A DNA stretch of 9,687 nt from Chloroflexota bacterium (GTDB lineage Bacteria; Chloroflexota; Dehalococcoidia; SM23-28-2; RBG-16-64-32): contig JADFTG010000026.1 of the NCBI GenBank assembly GCA_022560365.1, positions 1-9,687 of the forward strand, in the 5' to 3' direction. The translations under genes were made by a program, and so were the position numbers. Below, piece after piece: positions 6,373-9,687 of the stretch (its first letter is position 1; each line of letters starts with the position of its first letter). A model generated the notes under the pieces. It searched no databases, was not told the DNA's origin, and saw only the letters and a list, made by a program, of their open reading frames with translations.

Positions 6373-7644
6373 TCACGCGGATGTCCGGCTCAGCACGACC
6401 CTCCAGGCGACCGCGGCCATCGAGATGATAATGACGCCCTCGGCGATCGCGACCGCCCTCAGGCCGACCTGGTCGGCGACCGCCCCGGCGACGACAGCGC
6501 CGATGGGAAAGAGCGCCACGAGAGTGAACATCAGGCCCATGACGCGGCCTCGCATCTCGTCCGGCAGGCGAATCAGCAGCAGCGTGTCGTAGGCCGCGAA
6601 CAGCGCGCTCTGGCCCGCGCCCGCGACGACCAGAACGCTGGCCGTCAGGAGCAGCGAGTGCGATAGGCCGTAGACGATCGCCGCCACGCCCGTAGCCACG
6701 ATGCCGAGGAGCATGATGAAGCCGATCTGGCGCTCCTCACCGAAGGTTGCGACCGCCATCCCGCCGATGACGGCGCCGACACCGAGGCTGGCGCTGAGAG
6801 CACCGAACGCCTCCGGGCCGAGCCCGAGCTCCTGCTCGACGAACAGCGCAAGGAGCAGGACGTACGACTGGCCGAGGATGAACGGGATCAGCATGGCAGC
6901 GGTGAGCGAGAGCAGATCGCGGTGAGCAAGGACGTAGTCAACCGCCTCACGAAGGTCCTCGCTGACGCTCTTCACGTTGGCGCGATCGATGCTGCCGAAC
7001 GACGCGGCCACGCCGAGCATCATCATCAGGCCGAGCACGAAGGCGCCTGTCGTAACGAAGTACGCGCCGGCGACTCCCACGACCGCGATCAGCACACCTC
7101 CGGCAGCGGGCCCCGCCACGCTGGGCAGGCTGTGAGCAGTCTGGTTGAGGGAGATCGCGTTCATCATGTGCGCCGGCGGCACGAGCCGGGCGGTCATCGC
7201 CTGACCGGTGGGAATCCGCAATGCGAACAGCAGGCCGCCGAACGCGGAGGCAACCAGCACGTGCCAGATCTCGACGGCGTCCGTCGCGACCAGCACGCCA
7301 ACGATCACCACCGCGACGAGTGCCACCGAATCGCCAGCGATCAAGAGGTTGCGCCGGTTGCGGCGGTCCGCGAGTATGCCGGCCGGAATCGAGCCCAGCG
7401 CGAACGTGACGCCAAATACGCCTTCCACCGCGCCGAGGACGAGCGCTGAGTCCGTGAGCTGCACGGTGAGCCAGCCGCGGGCTGTGAACTGCACCATCAT
7501 GCCGATGGCGAATACGAGGTTGCTCATCCAGAACAGCCGGAACTGGGGGTGCCTGAGCGAGACTACGGACCGCTGGAACCACGGCAGCGCTCCGACGGGG
7601 GCGGTTTCGTCCGTCGCTTCGGGCAGGGTCTCGGGCTGTTTCAC
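6373..7644 (-). CDS. MFS transporter, EntS/MFS_3-like
   Basis: A 423-residue integral membrane protein with about 12 hydrophobic segments, typical of proton-driven MFS carriers and close in style to the enterobactin-exporter (EntS) group, most of whose members are exporters. A short polar N-terminus (1-25) precedes RHPQFRLFWMSNLVFAIG (31-48). The cytoplasmic motif A between helices 2 and 3 is GILADRRNRRN (89-99), and the charged central loop is around SIDRANVKSVSEDLREAVDY. A repeat-half counterpart appears as MRGRVMGL near the C-terminal half. GTG 7644 is chosen: it starts 11 bases after the stop of the lyase-like gene, whereas the next upstream in-frame start (7872) would overlap that gene by over 200 bases, and the next Met lies within the first helix. 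No strong Shine-Dalgarno is seen, so translation may be coupled to the lyase gene. Import or export of the kinase/lyase substrate or product is a plausible job; direction is not shown. Confidence 0.88.
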   Translation of the reverse strand: MKQPETLPEATDETAPVGALPWFQRSVVSLRHPQFRLFWMSNLVFAIGMMVQFTARGWLTVQLTDSALVLGAVEGVFGVTFALGSIPAGILADRRNRRNLLIAGDSVALVAVVIVGVLVATDAVEIWHVLVASAFGGLLFALRIPTGQAMTARLVPPAHMMNAISLNQTAHSLPSVAGPAAGGVLIAVVGVAGAYFVTTGAFVLGLMMMLGVAASFGSIDRANVKSVSEDLREAVDYVLAHRDLLSLTAAMLIPFILGQSYVLLLALFVEQELGLGPEAFGALSASLGVGAVIGGMAVATFGEERQIGFIMLLGIVATGVAAIVYGLSHSLLLTASVLVVAGAGQSALFAAYDTLLLIRLPDEMRGRVMGLMFTLVALFPIGAVVAGAVADQVGLRAVAIAEGVIIISMAAVAWRVVLSRTSA

Positions 7645-7655
7645 CGCCGGTCGCG

Positions 7656-9047
7656 CTACTCGGGTGGAACGCCCTGGAAAGTGTCGAGCATCCCCACCAT
7701 CCGCGCCCTGACCGCCTCCCGGATGGCGGGTACGCCCTTCGGCAGCCCACCGTAGATCGCACCCGTGACAGGCTTGTCGGTCTTCGGGTTCCCAGCGTAC
7801 TCGACAGCCGCGGCGAGATCGGTGGCGAACTCCTCGACGACGCCCTCCTGCGTCTGCGGCCGCGTGACGCACATGTGGATGGCGTTGGGGTGCTGCTGGC
7901 CGTTGAACCGCCAGCCGCGCTCTCGCATGAAGTCGTTCACGTGGTAGATGTCGAACTCGTCGGACGTGAACGAGAAGCAGAACGTCGGCTCGCCCATGAT
8001 CCGCAGCTCAGGGTGGCGGCGCACGGCGTCCTGCATCGCGAACGAAGTCTCGAAGATGCGTTTGGCGTACTTGAGATAGCCCTCGCGGCCGAGGCTGACC
8101 ATCGATGCCCACGTCGCCGCGAGCAGGCCGCCCGACCGGCTTCCGGCGATGCCGGGCGAGATGTATTTGCCGCCCGACCAGTCCTGCAGCATGAAGTACA
8201 ACCCCTCACGCAACGACTTGTCGCGGAAGGCAAGGACCGATGCGCCCTTGGGTCCGTAGCCGTACTTGTGAGTGTCTGCCGAGATGCTCGTCACGCCGGG
8301 CAGCCGGAAGTCGAACACGGGGATGTCGTATCCAAGCTCCTGCCCCCACGGCAGGATGAAGCCGCCGAGGCAGCCGTCGACGTGCAGGCCAATCTTGTGC
8401 TCAAGCGCAAGCTCCGAAAGCTTGTCGATCGGGTCGATCGTGCCGTAGCCGTAGTTGCAGGCCGAGCCGATCAGCGCGATCGTGCGCGGCGTGATGTGGT
8501 CTCGCACGAAGTCAACGTCGACCAGCGTCGTCTCCGGGTCGATCGGCGCCTGCACGACTTCGATGCCAAACAGGTGCGCGCCCTTGTGGAAGGCGGCGTG
8601 CGCCGTCTCCGGAAGGATGATCTGCGGCTGCGTGATGTCGCGCTCTTCGCGAAACTTCTCGCGGTAAGCGAGGAGCGCGTGCAGGATGCTATCGGTACCG
8701 CCGGAGGTCACAGTCCCGCAAGGAGACGCGTCGGACGCCGCTTCGGCGTGCAGCATATCGAGCGTCATGGCGATGATCTCGCCCTCGAAGCGTGTCTCGC
8801 TCGGGCACATGTCCCGTTGCAGCGCGTTTACGTGCGAGTAAAGCCCGAAGGCCTCCTTCATGAAGCCGTAGTGCTCCATGTCGCCGCAGTACATCGTCCC
8901 GGAGCACTTTCCCGTCTGCCAGAACGCATCCTCCTCGTGCGCGATCTCCCGTAGCTCGGCCAGGATCTCTTCGCGCGGCCGTCCCTTCTCCGGCATGCGC
9001 CTGTTCACGCCGTACTGTTCCGCGTAGGGGTAGGGTCCTTTAGCCAC
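7656..9047 (-). CDS. PLP-dependent lyase, sphingosine-1-phosphate-lyase-like (group II decarboxylase fold)
   Basis: A 463-residue fold-type I PLP enzyme. The order of motifs follows sphingosine-1-phosphate lyase: GKCSGTMY (46-53), paralleling the lyase GK-SGAVY segment; CGTVTSGGTDSILHA (110-124) for the PLP phosphate; PETAH (His150 stacking on the cofactor); HVDGCLGGF (Asp224, pairing with the pyridine nitrogen); and SADTHKYGYGPKGA (Lys261, Schiff base). Known lyases cleave a phosphorylated 2-amino alcohol to phosphoethanolamine and an aldehyde. The membrane anchor of eukaryotic enzymes is absent, so it should be soluble like bacterial homologues. Start GTG 9047 is backed by GGAGGT 5 bases upstream. 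It lies 21 bases after an FGGY kinase gene and 11 bases before an MFS gene, so a phosphorylation-then-cleavage pathway is suggested. Alternative: an amino-acid decarboxylase of the same superfamily, less likely given the SGT-Y and DTHKYG context. Confidence 0.9.
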   Translation of the reverse strand: MAKGPYPYAEQYGVNRRMPEKGRPREEILAELREIAHEEDAFWQTGKCSGTMYCGDMEHYGFMKEAFGLYSHVNALQRDMCPSETRFEGEIIAMTLDMLHAEAASDASPCGTVTSGGTDSILHALLAYREKFREERDITQPQIILPETAHAAFHKGAHLFGIEVVQAPIDPETTLVDVDFVRDHITPRTIALIGSACNYGYGTIDPIDKLSELALEHKIGLHVDGCLGGFILPWGQELGYDIPVFDFRLPGVTSISADTHKYGYGPKGASVLAFRDKSLREGLYFMLQDWSGGKYISPGIAGSRSGGLLAATWASMVSLGREGYLKYAKRIFETSFAMQDAVRRHPELRIMGEPTFCFSFTSDEFDIYHVNDFMRERGWRFNGQQHPNAIHMCVTRPQTQEGVVEEFATDLAAAVEYAGNPKTDKPVTGAIYGGLPKGVPAIREAVRARMVGMLDTFQGVPPE

Positions 9048-9052
9048 CGGGC

Positions 9053-9058
9053 ACCTCC
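9053..9058 (-). promoter_or_regulatory. Shine-Dalgarno fixing the GTG start of the lyase-like gene
   Basis: On the minus strand GGAGGT is followed by five bases and then GTG (9047-9045). An ATG at 9060 lies in a different frame and meets a stop within seven codons, so GTG 9047 is the start. The site lies within the 21-base gap after the FGGY kinase stop. Confidence 0.75.
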
Positions 9059-9068
9059 ATACGTCTCA

Positions 9069-9687
9069 TCATCCGTTGAGCGAGTCGAATATCGGCCTGT
9101 TGCGATCAAAGGCTGCGAGGAACTGTTCGAACAGCCCGTCGTAGATAGCGGTTCGTTCCGGTTGCGGCTCGTAGGTGCGCCTGACGTGGCTGATCCTGGG
9201 GAAGTCGGCCATCTCCAGCAGACCCAACCGCTCGAACCCCAGGAACGCCGTCGTCCGGGTGATGCAGTGACGAGGGTCCTCCAGCTGGAGGAGCGGCCGG
9301 CCCATTACGTCGGCGAGTATCTGCGACCATTCGTCGGAGAGCGCGCCGCCACCGGAGAGGTAGATCTGCTCGAACTCCTTCCCGGAGAACTGCTCGACAG
9401 ATGGCAGCAGCCAGCGCAGGTTGTAGGCCACGCCCTCCAGGATCGAACGGATCATGTGTGCGCGCGTCGTGCTGAGCGAGATGTTAAGAAAGCCGCCGCG
9501 AGCGTTCTCGTTCGAAGACGGCGCGTGGGAACCGGTGAGCCAGGGTAAAAACAGCAGGCTGCCGCTGCCCGGCGGCACATCCCGAACGAGGTCGTCGACG
9601 TGGCCGAACATGTCCTCGGTCGTGTGGTCGGCGAGAGCGTCGGACGCAAACGTGACGTTGGTCAGGAAGTGGTCCAGCGCCTTCGCC
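9069..9687 (-). CDS. FGGY-family carbohydrate kinase, C-terminal domain (N-terminus beyond the window)
   Basis: Only the last 206 residues are visible; the frame stays open to base 9686, so the gene begins outside the window. FGGY kinases transfer phosphate from ATP to a sugar or polyol hydroxyl. The visible part is the FGGY_C domain: LLFLPWLTGSHAP, then the NARGGFLNISLSTTRAHMIR segment with the GGF-N-S pattern, an EGVAYNLRW helix, and the nucleotide-binding YLSGGGALSDEWSQILADVMGRP (shown in part; key residues are SGGGA and D/W/Q). It looks closest to xylulokinase/gluconokinase-like members, but substrate-deciding residues sit largely in the missing N-terminal domain. It is 21 bases upstream of the lyase-like gene on the same strand and is probably the first visible gene of that operon. 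An in-frame ATG at 9611 is not the start, because coding sequence continues upstream of it. Confidence 0.88.
   Translation of the reverse strand, partial: AKALDHFLTNVTFASDALADHTTEDMFGHVDDLVRDVPPGSGSLLFLPWLTGSHAPSSNENARGGFLNISLSTTRAHMIRSILEGVAYNLRWLLPSVEQFSGKEFEQIYLSGGGALSDEWSQILADVMGRPLLQLEDPRHCITRTTAFLGFERLGLLEMADFPRISHVRRTYEPQPERTAIYDGLFEQFLAAFDRNRPIFDSLNG

Noticed and set aside
5437..6666. Open frame of 409 codons on the plus strand across the dehydrogenase and transporter
   Set aside because: It is antisense to two genes with clear family motifs, and its composition is Arg/His/Asp/Val-rich without domains.
7645..7872. N-terminal extension of the MFS transporter into the lyase-like gene
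   Set aside because: The added residues are Arg/Gly-rich and overlap the C-terminal coding sequence of the lyase; GTG 7644 gives a normal MFS N-terminus.
7875..8954. Open frame of 359 codons antisense to the lyase-like gene
   Set aside because: The minus-strand frame carries all PLP-lyase motifs; this frame is a composition-driven mirror with no support.

Overview
The window is GC-rich and gene-dense (about 65% G+C by eye), with short intergenic gaps, GTG as well as ATG starts, and clear Shine-Dalgarno sites before several genes. It reads as a bacterial chromosome. The mix of enoyl-CoA hydratase, AtuA/DUF1446, mycobacterial-style phosphotransferase and ACAD10/11-like dehydrogenase genes fits a high-GC aerobic heterotroph such as an actinobacterium or a Chloroflexota (Dehalococcoidia-type) lineage. 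This placement is inferred from family resemblance and is not proven. There are no rRNA, tRNA, CRISPR or insertion-sequence features, and no gene-free stretch over 300 bases.

Left block, plus strand (1-4922): an enoyl-CoA hydratase/isomerase family gene, missing only about the first two bases of its start codon; an AtuA-family (DUF1446) gene translationally coupled to it by TGATG; an APH/ecdysteroid-kinase-like phosphotransferase; and an uncharacterised 374-residue protein. A GC-rich hairpin lies between the last two. The set looks like catabolism of an unusual acyl-CoA, possibly branched or isoprenoid.

Right block, minus strand (4999-9687): transcription converges on the left block across a 76-base gap. 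Reading in the direction of transcription, it holds the C-terminal part of an FGGY-family sugar/polyol kinase (cut by the window end), a PLP-dependent sphingosine-1-phosphate-lyase-like enzyme, and an EntS-type MFS transporter. These three are separated by 21 and 11 bases and look like one operon. An ACAD10/11-like acyl-CoA dehydrogenase follows after a 123-base gap that carries a candidate promoter and a very strong ribosome binding site.

Two groupings deserve attention. One is a kinase followed by a phospho-amino-alcohol lyase and a transporter, which could be a phosphorylate-then-cleave pathway for an unknown amino polyol or sphingoid-like substrate. The other is an APH-like kinase near an ACAD10/11-like dehydrogenase, the same pair of domains that is fused in human ACAD10/11 and split in the Pseudomonas levulinate (lva) pathway for 4-hydroxyacyl-CoA catabolism. 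Both pathway readings are inferences from domain content and proximity.
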